NCBI RefSeq assembly: GCF_047495875.1
Contig: NC_092467.1
Location: 16,209,566 to 16,273,565 of the forward strand
Direction of reading: 5' to 3'
From: Pithys albifrons albifrons
Taxonomy: Eukaryota; Chordata; Aves; Passeriformes; Thamnophilidae
Length of the DNA stretch: 64,000 nucleotides
Each line of letters begins with the position of its first letter. Position 1 is the first letter of the stretch. Below the pieces are notes generated by a model. It did not search any database and was not told the origin of the DNA. It saw only the letters and a list, made by a program, of their open reading frames with translations. Of the stretch, positions 27,201 to 42,200 are shown one piece after another. Both the position numbers and the translations under genes were made by a program.

Positions 27201-30200
27201 TGCATCAGGAGCCAGGGACACCTTTGTCTTGACTGGGCAAGAGAGGCAATTCTAGTCAAACAATGCACCTGTGCAGACCATCTCTAGTCTATTGACCACA
27301 ATATTCATGCCCTTTGTGTGAGGTCTGCACATAGTAGACAGAGGCAGCTTCTGGGGAAGGTTTGTGGCATATAGAGCCTTCCAATGCCTTCATAAAAGCC
27401 AGTCCCAGTCCTGCCAATATAAATCATTAGTTCCAATGAAAGATTGTGGAATATTTGTCTGCTTCTGGAGAACTGCGAGATGAGAACTCCTTAGACTAAC
27501 AGATAGACTAATAGACTATCTCCTTTCTAAGTGCTTCAAAACTTGAGTCTACACACTAGACATTTCTTGGTGAACCAATATGAATTATCTTTAAATATCG
27601 TAATCCCTGAAGATAACATGTTGCTATAATTTTAAGATGCATTTTCTCTGCTGACTGATCCACTTTGGGTTTGTAGGCATCAGCACAACTCTGCTTTCAT
27701 TTTCCTCATTGCCTTTGCCTGGAGCTGCCTGGTACTCACATCAACAATTTATTCCTGCACTGATGGGGTGCAATTGAGGCTTTGATGGATTAAAGCCTGA
27801 AGGGACCATTAAAATTATTTGGTTTCATTTTGACAGCTGCAACATTTCTCTGAGTGTTAGAAGGTGGGAATGGTCATACTGGCTTCGGCTAAAGCTGTGT
27901 CTAACAGTGTCTGAGCTCCAGTGATTGTCAAAAATGAATAGCTAGAGAAAAATAAAAATGACAAGTTTTACATACCCTCTGAACTGTTTTTGCTTGGGAG
28001 AATTCTTGAACTGTTGCACGTTACATTGTTTGTTTTATACAATGCTTAGCAGTTCCATGAAGAGTGGAGTAGTTGAGTGAAAAGAAGTTGTGGAGTCAGG
28101 TTCAAAAGGAATTAATTCAGACACCAAGGCTGTAAATAGTTACCGAAATGCGTAGGAACAGCTGTGGTGCCGCAGTTGTGGGTGCTGGGTGACTGGACTG
28201 TTCAAAGCAGCCAGTCTGGTGTAGTCTCCTAAGCAGCATCACCCACTGCTGTGAAAGGCACAAGCTGGCAGAACCCATGGCCAGACCCCCTGAGGCATTT
28301 ATTGACTCATTAGTAATCCACAGGGAAACTTAAAAGAACTTGTCTAGTCTCTCCTGGTTTCCATGTAAACTTCTTGTGCCAATGCTGTTTTGGCAAGAAA
28401 CTCCGCAGGTCTCTTACATGAAGAATCACCCTTTCCTGCTTTGAATTTGGCTCCTGCTTGCTCAGTTTAATTGTCTGATGTGTTTACATATAACTGAAAG
28501 ACACGGATAAGCAATTGATTCTACCCGCTGTTGTAATAGGGTTTATAATTTTCTAATCTCTCATTAACTTCTGCTGTTGTTGCTTGCATGGAAACTACTT
28601 CAAGTCTGGGTTACTTTCCCCAATAAGTCCCAAACTCTGAGCTATAGTATGCCTTTAGATCAATGTGTGTTTGTCATAAACAACCTCTGCTGCTAATGTG
28701 GAAGCACTGAATCATGGCCCTGTTTAGTACCAGGCTTTTCACATTGTTTTTCCTTTGCTGTGTTTGAGTCCTAAGTTAAAAATCATTGTGTGTATGTGTA
28801 AATGAAGATAAAACCACAACTAAGTTTCTTTAACAAATTGCATAGAACTTTCTTAATTTACTGCTGTGTAAGATGGGTTTTCCTAAACTTTTGTGTGTCC
28901 TGTTACAGATAGAGCTTCCTATTCCCTTCCATTTCCCTTCAGGAAAAAACATACAAAGTGCCAGTGAATGGTAGATAAAGTCTTTGCCTTAGTCCACTTC
29001 CTGAGTCAAGGTTTTTCCTTTGACCATGTATAAACCACTCTGGCTTGGAGGAAAAAAAAAAGTCTGATATTTGTCATCTAGGGAGGTAAAGTCTGAAGCA
29101 CAGCAGTCCTTGGGAGACTTGCTATTGCACCTGATACAATTGTATGCAATTTGTATGTAGTCCCCTGACAGCCGTGATAAACTGTACTGATGTACCCTAT
29201 TGTACTCCATTTATTCCTCGGAAAATTTTAAGTGCCTCTAGCCTAAATACAATAAATGCAATAAAATAAAATGGCTCTGATTTGAAACTGTTCTCTGAGC
29301 AGCACTGGATCAATTTGCACTGTACTGTAATTGTCTGTATTGACCTGTTTGTTATCACGGCCATGGAGAACACAGAGTTGCTGTTCCTTTTTGCTCAGTG
29401 GGGAAGTGAGTCAGCTTATATTAGATCCTCTTTTTCTTTTTCATAAGCTAGACTTGCCTGAATTTCAAAGCTTTTTACCACAGCTTGCAACACAGCACTC
29501 TAGTGCATGTGAAACTTTAATTCCATGCACCAGCACCTCTTCTGTAACAGAATGGAAGAGCTTCTGGTTGAACCTGTGCTATGAATGCAACAAGAACTAT
29601 TTTTGAAAAAAATCTAAGACAGAGTGGAATGTAGAGGCACATAGCAAGAGACATATGCTGTAAAAAGCATCACCATCTTGGAGTGTGTGTTTTGAGAATT
29701 TTTCTGATTAGGCTTAATTCACAAAATAATTTAAGTATTTAATTTATTTATCCAGACTGATGTGCTTCAAGACAGACCTTTGTAGATCAAGCATTATATA
29801 CTAAGGATGCCTAAGTTTTCATGATACTTTTGCCAGAAATGTTTGTTTAATTCTAAAATATACAGAAATGGTCTAAAATTTGTATCAGGTGAAGAAATAT
29901 TTAATGAACAGTCCACATCTGTTTATTTTGATACCTTTTTTCCATATGTATAATTATCAAAATAGTGATTGATGCAATGACATGAGAAAAAGATGGTTTA
30001 ATTCAGAAACCTTAGGGTATTGGTGTAAATTCCCCCACACCTTTTTTTTTTTAAAGTTTGACTTTTCGTGAGAAATGAGTTTATATGTAAATGATGTACA
30101 ACATTGCAAGTAACCTCTTGGCAACTGCCAGTACAACTACTTTTTAACAATTTCTTTGTTCTAAATAGACCCAGCTTCAACATAGCCTGAAAGTCCACGC

Positions 30201-33200
30201 AGCTGAATATCATCAACGTGGTTTGTAGTGTATTTGGGTGTTAATTCACTGCTCTAATGCAGTTTCTCCTTTACTTTTTTCAGAGAATCAAGATGACCTG
30301 CATCAAGTTGTGCATGAACGCCTGGGGGAGTTGCTACGCGTTTTAAAAGCAGTGATAAATAAACATCAGACTCTCAATTCAGTTGATGTTCTTAGTGCTG
30401 CAGGAACAGTTATTGCAAAAGTAAAAGGTAAGGAATTATTACCTTTCATATTCTTGGAACATTTTTGTAATTAGTGACTTAATTGACTCTGGCTTGGAGT
30501 TATAGATAGAATTCTATGTGTACAGAAGAACCTGGGGGTTTCTTAAGAGTAATGTTTCAATACTATTAAATAGCTTGTGCTCACATTGATGTGATAAAAT
30601 TCTGTTTATAGGAAGCTAACTGTAAACCCACATCCAGTTTTAAAAGCACAAGCCTTTGTGACCTTGAGCTTTTCTTTAGCTGTGTATCACTGGACAACAT
30701 CACAGAGTCATAAACCTCGCATTTATCCACTTGGAGATTTACCCAGAAACTTTGCCTAATTCTGTGCATGTATATGGATGGTATTGTTTTTATATCAAGT
30801 GAAGAAATATCTAAATGAGCAATCCAAATCTAAATGGCCTGACAGTTACTAATTAACAAGATGGATCATAGCCATGGTAAAGGTGTCAACAGCAACAAAA
30901 AAAGTGCCTTGCAGTCATAACATATGTTAATATTTTTATTGCTGACCTGTTTCCACAAAAGCAAATAGTTAAGCACTCAGTTGTTCCAACCCCATAAACC
31001 ATAGCTCTGGTTCCCTGTGGAACCTTTGACTGCAGCTCTCCCCACTCTGGAATAAAGTCTGGTATGTTACTATGGAACTAGCTTTGTGTCAGGTCAAATC
31101 TCCACCTCTTGCCTGTGTTAAATAATAGAGAATACCTTCCTTCAGAGACACATAAATTGTGTTTCTCCTTGTTCTGGGGTTTTCCCCTCTTGTTTCCTAA
31201 TTATCTTGGTATGTCTGAGAAGTTATGGCTTCTGTTTTTCTGTCAAATGTGTTCAAGTTGGTCGAGTTGTAAGACCATACTTTAGGTACAAAAGAAAAGT
31301 CTGTGCTCAGGCATAACTCACTTGAACTGTCTTAAAAATTATCTTGTATGATGAGACACTTCTTAAAGAAAAAAAGGCATGAAAGGAGTAGATGTTGTTA
31401 TGGTAACAGTCTTTGTCCTTGAGCTGGAACAGAGCTCAAGTTTTGACTTTGTTCCCCAACTTAGTTACATTAACTCTGTGAATAATTTTCTCATTGGAAT
31501 GGTTTGACAGTACTGAAAATTGAGCTATAAGACTCCTGCTACAGCATCCAAAGTACAGCGTTGTACCCTCAGAGGTTGGTATTGGCACTGATGTTGTTTA
31601 ACATCTTAGCTGGGGACATGGACAGTGGGATCGCATGTAGCCTCCGCCAGTTTGATGCTGACACTGAGCTGTGTGGGGTGGCTGACACACTGGAGGGAAG
31701 GGATGCCACCAGAGGGACACTGACAGGCTTGAGAGGTGGTGGACCTGTGGAGACTTCGTGGTCAGTGCCACAAGGCCAAATGTGAGGTCCTGTACCTGAG
31801 TCAGGGCAATCCCAAGCACTAACACAGGCTGGGCAGAGAACGGATTGAGAGCAGCTCTGAGGAGCTGGGACATGTTGATTGGCAAGAAGCTCAACATGAA
31901 CCAGTAAGGTGCACTCACAGCCCAGAAAGCCAGTCCTGGGCTGCATCAAAAGCAGCATGGCCAGCAGTGGGATTCTCCCCCTTTACTCTCCTCTCACGAG
32001 ACCCCCCCATCACCTGTAGTACTGCACTGAGCTCCGGGGCGCCCAATATAAAGACATGGGCCTGCTGGAGTGAGTCCAGAGGAGGGTCACAAAGATCAGA
32101 GGGCTGGAGCCACCTCTCTTATGAAGACAGGTTGAAAGTTGGGGTTGTTCAGCCTGAAAAAGAGAGGGCTCTGGGGAGACCTTAGAGCCCCTTCCAGTAC
32201 CTAAGGAGGCTACAAGAGGGCTGGAGAAGGACTTTCTACAAAGGGCATGTGGTGACAGGGCAAGGAGGAAATGGCTTTTAAACTGACAGAGGGCAGGTTT
32301 AGGTTAGATGCACAGAAGAAATTCTTCACTGTGAGGGTGGTGAGACACTAGAACAGGTTGTCCAGAGAAGCTGTGGATGCCCCATTCCTGGAAATGTTCA
32401 TGACTAGGTTGGATGGAGCTTTAAACAACCTGGTTTAGTAGAAGGTGTCCCTGCCCATGGCAGGGGGGTTGGAACCAGATGATCTGTAAGGACCCTTCCA
32501 ACCCAAACCATTCTATGATTCTTTGGCTAAAGTAAACACAAACATGCTCTGTGGCAAATTGTTGTTCCTGTGATCCAGACTGTGTGACCTGGCCACACAA
32601 TTGCAAGGAAAGGGAACTCTAGATCACACTAAAGATGATGGTCTCAGTTAGTCCTACCTCAATATTTGTAGCCATTGATACAAACACCTACTTTAATATG
32701 AAGATTTTGGTAATGCCTGTCAGTTTTTGCTCTGACCGTATTGTATTCCTCACGTCTCTAGAGATGGAATTGGGGAGTTACGAGACTTCAGCTCTTTCTG
32801 AGTACTTAAGTCCTGCTTCTCTGAGAACAGCAAAACCTTTGTTGTATGAAAACAGACCCCCCAACATAACCTGTGGAATATGTGAAGACGATTTGTGTGT
32901 AGCACCTGTTTGGTTTGTGCAGCTGGTTTTTGTGTGAGGATCATACTGCTCCATGTTTGTGTTCAAACTGTTGATACTGAGGAAGTGGAAGTGAAAATAC
33001 AGCACGTTCTGGTGAATTGTAAGCATGTTATTTAGGCTTCAAGTTTGCTTCCAGTGGCCTGTCTGTAACACATGCATTCACAGGTTTTCAGCTGTGGTTA
33101 TTTCACTAATGTAGCTTTTGAATAAACAGGAAGCTACAAGAATGTGAGGAGCTGGTAGAACAGAACCAGTATCTTTTTTCCTCTGTCTTCCCTGTCTGTC

Positions 33201-36200
33201 TTCATGTGACATTATAAAAGAAGTTCATGTGACTCATCTGTTTCTTGTCATTAGAGGACAGAACTATAAAAAGATATGGAAGCACTGTGTATTTGTGGTC
33301 AGATTTATGACTGGGAAGAAAATTAACCTGGCATGGAAAACTTGTGATGTTTATTTAGGACAGGACGAAATAGAAACAAGCTGGGATTTATACGTGATTC
33401 CACCTCCTATTTTTTGAGTTGTTGTTTAATGCCAGGGTTTCAAATATAGTTTGTCTTTGGAGCTTCATACAGGGAAAAATTGCTGTTTTAACAAATTAAT
33501 GCCATTTGCTCTTCATAAACCAGTTACAATAACTTTGGAACCTCAGTGACTGTCTAGTGAAGTATTCTCATAACTGACAGTTTGTGGTGTGCTTTAAACA
33601 TAATGTCCAGTGCAGATAGACCATTCCCTTTAAATTACTGCAAGTGTAAGTATTTTGAATGCTAACAAAAATTAGGGTGTTTATGTCCCTCTTTCAAGCC
33701 TCTCAGAACCTTAGAATTGGAATGATACAAATGTGGTTGTAGTTCTCTCTGGATGCCTAATGCTTTTTCTTTTAGATAGATTGAAAGAAAAACTAGCTGT
33801 AACATGTTACCTGAATCTTGCTAAATGATGCTTGAGAATGGTGCTTGGCAGAACAGATAATGTCAGACTGGTACCTTTTGGGACTGAGGTTGAAGGAAAG
33901 TGGTGGGGTGGGGATAGGATGGGATGTAACACATTTGATTTCTCTGATTATATCTCAGACATGACTGGTTCACCGGGCCCCTTTGGACTCTATTACTTAC
34001 ACTGGAGTGTCTTTTAAATGACACCTTACTTGAGCTGGAAGGATTGAAACTTTATTGAAACGTCTTGCTTGGAACCTGTTTAGACTCCTGTTTACTTCCC
34101 AGTTTGACACACCATGATATTCATAGTTGTTATTTTCCCACTTAGTGCCTTTAAATAGTTGATGGCCCCAGAGTACATGATTCACCTGATCCCATGCTGA
34201 ATTCAACTTTGTACTGTCCTTTTGTTCTAAATTACAGCTCTTGACTTAACGGAATCATTAGACTGAACATAGATTTCCTGGTAAAGCCGAAAATTGCACT
34301 TGTAGAAATTTCCTATTTAGGCATGGAGGCTTTTTGTAGTAGTTCTGCATCAAAATGAAATACCTCAAAGAAGATGAAGTAATTTAAATTTTGTTGGTTT
34401 ATCTGTGATGTAAATTCAGAGCAAAATTTATTGTGGAGGGAAAGGAAAGCAGTTCTTCAAACTTGTCTTGTTGGCATCAAGCTCAAGTTGAGGAGGCTGC
34501 CAAACCTGGTATGAAGTACAGGCTGGTAAAATTATATGGCACTAAGAAAGGCCCGGACAGCCTGCTGATGCTTGCCGGCTGTGAGAGTCAAAGAATACTC
34601 TTCTGCCTCTTTCCCGTCTCTGTGCTGCTGGTCTTTACTCAGGCTTCTCTCCCCATTTATTTTATACAGTTTTAAAGAAGAGAGGTAATAGCAAGAAGTG
34701 TTGCAAGTCTTTGTTTTGGGGAGAGGGAGTGTTTTTTGGTCTTAACTGGGTTTTTTTGTTTGCTTGGGTGGTGGTTTTGTTTTTGAAATAGTTCTGAAAG
34801 TTTCTTGAAAGTGTTCTGGGGAGTTTAAAGATAAAATTGGTTGCAAAGGTATTCAGTTCTAAGAAGTCATCCAGTTGCTTACTGCTTAGCAGCCAGCTAA
34901 TAAAGTATGGATTGAAGATGTATTCCTAGTCTAAAAAAAATAGATTATGATATTACCATGTATGTCTATTAGGTACGAGAAAATTGGCCTGAAAAGAGCA
35001 GATTCTGCAGGCTGGGTTTTGACTTGTCCAGGCTCTGCAGAGCTGGCAGGGCAGTGTTGCTGCTGCCAGTCCCGCATGTGTCTGTGGGGAGGGTGTTGAG
35101 GGAGCAGGTGAATTCTGCGTGGCTGTGTCCCATGGGTTGTGTGCCTGGGAGTTGTGCTGTGGTTGTGTGAACTGTCCAAGCATCACCTTCTAAAGGTGCT
35201 GGTTGCACTTGGATCTTGGCAGTTGTAGCCTCTTCTTCTTAGCTTTCCAGAGGCATTACTCAAATGGCCTCAGGCTGTGCTTCAGCTCTTGGGATTCTCA
35301 CTTCCAAAATTGCATGGCTGTTTTGGGTTCCCCAGCCTGCTCTGTGCTCGATTCAGAAATGTTTTGATGGCATGACTGAAGAGCTGAAATGCTGCAGCAT
35401 CTTGCAGCATTTTGATGAGATTGCCACACCCACCTCAGTTTTAAGACAGCTTTGGAAATAAAGGTCCACTATAAGCTAGATGTGCATTTCAGATACTTGA
35501 TTTGGATTTTAATGTATCACTCTTGTATGATTTTTTTTCTGACGTTCATTGTGTGTCATCTGAAATTTTACTTAAAAGAGTTGACAAATTGTAAACTTGC
35601 TTTGAAATCTGTAAAACTATAGATAGATAGTTGTCATTTCCAGCCATGGCAGGATTACTGTAGTTCATTGTTGTCAGGAGCTATTGTGTGCAGTCAGGAT
35701 GTCCTGGGGAAAGAGAGTGCGTGGTTTAAAGTTGATGTTAAGTACCTCAGCATTCCTTTGGTGGTAAGCTAGAAGAAAGCTGTTTGTATTCTACTGAATT
35801 ACAAAGAAATTGCACTGATCTGTTTTGTGAGAAGGGGTAATTCAGAAAAAGTCGGTTGTTCCTTTTGGGATGGATCCTGAAAAGAAAGGATTTGCCTGGC
35901 ATATGAACTGTAAACCTTAACAAAACTCTTCCTGGAACAGGAAGGCAGAGCGAAACAGGCGGCATTTCTTTAGAGAAAGTCTCCCTATATTAATCTCTTC
36001 TTAACTAAGTGAAAGAAGTTCTGTTTCTCTGAAGACACTCCGACTAATGGATATACAAATGTTTCAGTGGTAAGTGCTTTGAATGTATTGACAGTTTTTG
36101 TTAGTTCCTTTTAATTTTGAAACAGTTTGCAGTTCATGCTGGCACTCAAGTGATTTTTCCAGTCATTAGTGGCTGGTAATCAATAGGTCTCATAGTAACT

Positions 36201-39200
36201 GTTGCTGCTTAATAGTTTGGAATGCAAGGTTTGGATAAGCAGCATTATTTCTGGAAAGTTGAGATTTTCAACTAGCCTCAGTTAAAAAAAAAGAAAAGCC
36301 ACTGCTGTTTACAGAGTTGTTAAAAAAATTTTCATCTGTTGACCTTTATTAAATCTGATTTCAATCAAAGGTGCCAGAGGCCTTTTTTTTATGCAATGAC
36401 AAAGTGTAGCAGAATGAAGAGGTGGGAGAAGCTGTAGTTTAGCACTGAACCGTGGCAACAGAGACTGGTAATATTTTTGTAGTATATGGTGATTGTTTTT
36501 TGCTGTAGGCTTATTGGAACACATTATTCCATATCTGCAAGTAATTGTTAAAATAGGCCATGAGAAGAGTATGTATTTTCTGTAATAGCTTTGTATAGAA
36601 ATAGTTACAAAAATGTTCTGCAGGCCTGTTGACGTGCTCTGTAGAAAGGAATGGATTTGGCTGTGTAACTTTACTGGTTAAGAACTTTTCCTTTCACAAA
36701 GGAAGTCTAATGGGAGAGCAGATTATTGTACTTTCTTTGTTTGTTACCCATTAGTGTTTAGGCACCTGGCAGGAAGTTTGAATACTTTTTAAGATTAAAG
36801 CCTGTTAATTTAATTTAGTAAGAAAATGTGTATAGAATGGGCAACATTTTAACATTATTTTGTTTTTGCTACTTCTATAAAACATTATAGCCTATTATTT
36901 CCATATTCCTACTTGAAATGTAAGGAAAATACAGAAATTAACCTTGTTATGGGTTTTGCAAAAAGTGGTGAATGGGGTGAATTACCTCTGCCTGAGTCAT
37001 TGCTGCCAGTGATGGTGTGAAGTTGGAAATGGACAAAAATAGTTGCGCTTTTTGTCTTCTCCTTTCTCCCTCCTTCTTGTTTGGTAGTTGTTATTAGAAA
37101 TTCCGGATGAATCATTCTTTTCTTGTCTCATTATTGCAGTTTGTCATGGAAGCTTCCTAAATATTCAGGGTTGAGTGACTGAGTATGTGATCAGTTTAAA
37201 CTCCCTAGTTTGTCTAGCAACACTGCTCTTCTTATTGTGGATCTTATCAGCTGTTATGCTGAGTTTCTTATCCACTTTTAGCAGGAAAAACTGAGGGGCT
37301 TTTGTCAGACTGTGAAGCTAATTATGAAAGGGTTTTTGCAATGGACACTACTGTTTGATACCTTTCTGTTTGCTTGTACTCAAGCCAGAAATGCTGTGTT
37401 CTGGATTGCATTTGGGGAGGCAATCCCATAAATGACTGCTCCTGTTCTGAATTCTAAAACTTCTGCTCAGAAAAGAGTTTTTCAAATATCTGACTGCATT
37501 TTGAGCTGCTTTGCAGTGCTGCTGCTGTGTGCTTTGACTCTTGCTGGTGAATTACTGTTTTTTGACTTCCCATCACATTACCAACATGTTCCCACACAAA
37601 GCTGCTTCTTAAGTGGGAAGATACAGGAAGTGAAAACATAATCTGATTTCATTGTGGGAAGTATCTGGATTGTGTTAATTTCTTTCCTTTTGTGTTTACT
37701 TTCTAACTAATGTTGTTTAAAACTGTGTTTTTTCAATTATTCAGAAAAGTTTAATGTTGAGTGTTCTGCAGGAGACTGTGTAAAATTCATCTTTAGGCCT
37801 AGAAAACTCCCTTGACTGACCTCACCTCTCACCCTTTGGTTTTCTTTTTTTTATCTAAGCGGTGAACTTCAAAGAAGTTAACGAAGAAAACAGGAGAGAA
37901 TTCTTCAGTGAAATATTTTCTTCCATTGACACATTGGCATTCACCTTTGGAAACGTGTAAGTTGGAATGCAGTAGTTTTTAAAGAGCTCAGTGGAGCTGA
38001 ATCAAATTAAGACTAAACCCCAACAACAAAAACTTTAGTTTTCTTTTGGACAAATATTAATTGACAAACTAATTTAAATGAACCACATCTAGATTAATTT
38101 TACTGCTTTGTGTGTTTGTCTGTTTGGTTTTTTTCTTAACAAGGAAATCTGTGATGGTATAGAAATTGCAGGGAATATAAGACTTCTAAAAATGGTTTGT
38201 AGAACTTTCAAAGGATGTTAGACCTTATCCAAATTTTTATTTTCAGTGATACAAAATTGCTTGGTGAGGTAAAGTAATGAAGTAACACAATTCAATTCTT
38301 TGTTTTTCTGGCAGTGTTTCAGACTTCCTTATGGGAGATGTAGACAATGGCTCGTCATTGGGACTTCCTGTATCTCGGAGAAGTCGGGTAGGCTAAACAC
38401 GTTCTCCTGGAGTGTGGAATGATATCTTTTAAAGGAGACTTCCATTTCCACTGGAGCTCTGTGCATCTTGGGGCTGGGATGCTTGGAGTCATCTGAGTGC
38501 TAAACCTACAATAAACTCATAAAAAATATGTATTCAAGGGTCCCAGTACTTCAATGGATTCTAAAAGATAGTGGTGACTCAACAGGGCAAGCGCTCAGAT
38601 ATGTAAATGATAACCTGCTGTAATTGCTTCTGAGATTTTTAAAGTGGTGAAGTGAAAATAAATACTAAAAAGTAAGATCAAGAATGATTTGCATGCTGTA
38701 GTAGTTAGAATATACCTGTTAAACTTAGAAACGAAAGACTTAATGACCTCTTCTTTGGCTTTTAAAGACTAATATTCATTACAAAATAAACCTCTCTTCT
38801 TCCAGAATTCATCTTGTGCTGTAACTGTTTCAGCAACAATTCACTAAGAGAACTATCAACTTAGAGGTAGTCAAAGAAAAACTTTAGCATTTTAAACTCC
38901 CCTTTAAACACTTTGAAGGTGTGACTAAAAAATGCTCTGTACTAAATTTTGTTCTGAATTTTTGTGTATCTAGAAGCAGACTTTCAAGTAAATTAAATAA
39001 AATTAGAAGTTACATGCAAAGCAAGCGCAGTTGGTAATCAGTATGTAAGACAAGCTCAGGTTAAAAATTTAACATTTTGGTATGTTTTTTTAAAGGCTTT
39101 GTTGAAACATACTTAAAGCTTTGCATTCCTTCACACAGACTTGATCACAGCAATGCTGTGCAGCCACAGCTGAGATGTGGTATTTTTAAATTGTCTCTGT

Positions 39201-42200
39201 TTGATAACACACATGAGAGAAAGATGGGTTATCATACAAATTCTGCTTCTGTAGTTGCTACTCATCTTCATTAAACAATATGTAGGCCACACAGAAAACT
39301 GTTTCCAGCAAACTTAGAATCAGGTTACTGATAAGAAGTATGAAATAAAATAGCATAGAAGCCAGCATGTCATGGAAGTTAAATGAGATTATTTGAAGAA
39401 GTACTAGTTCGTCTAACTGGTTCACCAGGAGAAGGAAGGTGATGAATTTGCCAACACTTTAATCTTGAAGTGGTTTTGCATTGCAAAAATATATGCCTGT
39501 GAAATAAGATGGTCTTTTATATATTGCATTTTGAAGTGAATGATTGCCTAAAAGATCACTCTTCTGAACACAGGAGTGGGGGAAGGCCAAAAAGAAGTTA
39601 GAATACACTAAAATGAAAAAGGAATTCTATTCTAGGTGCTTCAGAAGTCACCAGCTTATATTTAAAAGCCCTTCTTTATAGTGTCTCTTCTTGATGTGGA
39701 GGTGAACAATTACAAATTTTGGAGCAGGTAGAATAACATAGTTCAATTTCTTAGAAATCTGTCTTAAGTGCATTTTCATTTAGGCAAATAAATACACATT
39801 TAACAGATGAATAACTTCAGTTGGATCTGCAATTCGGAGAGCAGTTTGGAGGCCAGCTGGGAGTTCAGTGTTAGAAGGAACTAAATGCAAAATGTTTAAG
39901 AGTTATATTAACTTTTACTGTAGATGTTTGTGTTCAATGGTTGATCATAGCAGCCTGCTGTATCTTAGATAGAGCATAGCATTCTGGTAGAATTTAGCAT
40001 GTAAATTTTTTGAGGGTTGATTAAGAAGTAAGATTTTAATTGCCGGTTTAGTTAGGGACTTCCCTTGAGAATCCGAGGAGGAGGAGGATGGGCAACACTG
40101 ATCTTGCTTCTCTTGACTGCAGGGAAGTCTACATTCTTTACTTCAGGCATTCCACTTGGAAGTTTCAGTTGACTGATATGTATACCCCATCTTAGCAAAT
40201 GTCCTTGTTCTCATTTTAGCCCTTTGTAGTGCAACCAGAAATACCAGGTGGAAGCAAAGATATTTTTTTAATTAAAAACAGAAGGACTTTAGAATACACT
40301 GGAAGAGACATGTCTGACTTTTCATTACTCAACAAGCTATTTGAATGCTATTTGATGCTATGCACATCTAAGAGCATAATAAAGGAGTTAGGATAAAGTT
40401 TTCAAAATGTGTGAAGAGATTTTCCTTTGTCATGTTTTAGTCTATGGAAAAACTGCTTTTTCTGTGAAGTAAGCAATTATTCTTGAGAGATCTTCATAGG
40501 ATTTATGATCCATTTTCTTTTACATTAAGAAACCCCAACAAACCAAAACTACTTGCATTGTTGATACTGTGTCCTGTTTTAGCAAACGTCTGAAAATAAA
40601 CCAGCACTAAATTTAAATGGAAAGAAGCTGTTCTTGTAAAACTTAAGGGCACTCTGCAGCTATTTCTTAGCCTTTGTTTTCTGTCTGCTCTGTGCTTCAA
40701 AGTTGTCAAGAGCAGTTTATCCATTTAAAATTATGTAGGGTTTGTAATTTTTCTTGGTTTTGGTTTGGTTTTTAAGGGGATAGTGTAAACTTTTTCTTCA
40801 TTTAAATTTGTTGAGCAGTCAGATCTACAACACAGTCCTACAAATAGTTTAACTTGCACAATTAAAGGGGTAGCAAAATGCAGCATGAGGTCAAAGCTAG
40901 GGATGACATGATGTGCTAAATTCCTTTTATTATTGGATTACATTCTGTCAGGTTGTACTGATTGTCAGGGCTTCCATTAGCAAGTGCTACTAGTCAGCTG
41001 TGCACATTTGCAAGTAATTTAGGAGAAATAACTTTATTTCTTTGAGGAAGAAATCCAGAATTCTAATGGCTTGTAGAATTATGGCTGTTACATGACATTA
41101 GGTCTGTATGAAATGGTTTTTAGAAGATGGATAGGGATCTAAGAAAAGCTGGAACTCAATTGTTTAACAAATCTTGTTGACTCTTTCATGGTGGTTGATT
41201 TAAAGGTATATAATGATTCCTTACTGTTCATTATGTCTTATTTGACAGCTATAGGAGGTTAGAAAGAGTTGTGCCTTAGTTGAGAGGGAGTTACGGTGCA
41301 ATTTGCTTTATCTGCAAAAAAAATAAAGGGGCAGATAATGCCATTTATTTTGTTATCCTGTCAGTTCCAGTGAGGGCTTTTCCTTGCTAACGTAATGTTT
41401 TGTTTCTTGTACACCAGTCTTTTGAGAATCTTTCTGTGGAGTCTGGGGGTTCACTGCATGAGAGGGATGATATTCAAGGTAGGCAATTCATTTAACATTG
41501 ATAAACACCACTTTGTATCTGTGGGTTTTATTGTTTCTAAAAATGTTTTAAGTAAGGTGCTTGGCCACTTGTTTACACCCATGCTGCCATTAAAACTTCA
41601 CTGTAAAAAAAGTGCTATTGCAAAGGTTTTATTAATTTGTAAATAATCAACTTGGTTGCTTTTTTGGGGGGGAAAACAAGCAAGGCCTGAAGCACTTCTG
41701 TATGTCATCATATGACTGGTGTTTTGTTGGGTCACTTTCTTGAAGAAAGTTATGCTGGCCATATGACTACTCCAGCTAAAATACTATGACCCTTTAATTT
41801 GTTCTAAAACCTCTGTCAGTGCTGTTTAGAGTCAACCAGCATTAAAGACCAACTCAAGATCAGAGCTGCTTAAGCATTCACAGTTGGCTAATACTGGCTT
41901 TGCTCTCAGTGTGTGGTCATGTCTAAAAATCACTCCTTTGTGTTTGCTGCTTTATTTGCAGGACATCTTCGAGCAGAGGAGGTGGATAGCATGCTCCTGA
42001 GGAATGACAGTGGGATCGAGTCGGCTCTGGCCTATGCCAAAGCGTGGTCAAAATACACCAAGGATGTAGTCGCCTGGGTAGAAAAAAAGCTTAGTGTGGG
42101 TGAGTGGCTCTTTCTGGCATTTAATCAGCTTTGTCATGATGAAATTAAATCTGTTGTCAGGCCTCTGTGCTGCAGACTGTCAATAATGTGATTTCTAAAT

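Larger units (their letters stand above)
9209..30283 (+). other. ARHGAP29: ARHGAP29 intron 2 (21 kb)
   Basis: The largest intron, from GTATGT at 9209 to TTTTTTCAG at 30283. It holds a CR1 fragment (about 21265-21651), two X-box-like motifs with a CCAAT element (23095-23150), a nested hairpin (15621-15730), a G-rich tract (14597-14621), TTTG-rich low-complexity tracts (about 19164-19195 and 19828-19861), an A/C-rich tract (about 11600-11650) and a possible worn LTR (about 27118-27590). No additional exon could be recognised. Open frames of up to 162 codons are either CR1 or featureless. Confidence 0.75.

Noticed and set aside
31561..31958. Open frames of 74 to 129 codons in intron 3
   Set aside because: Inside the CR1 fragment; the plus-strand one is decayed reverse transcriptase and the minus-strand ones are its shadows.
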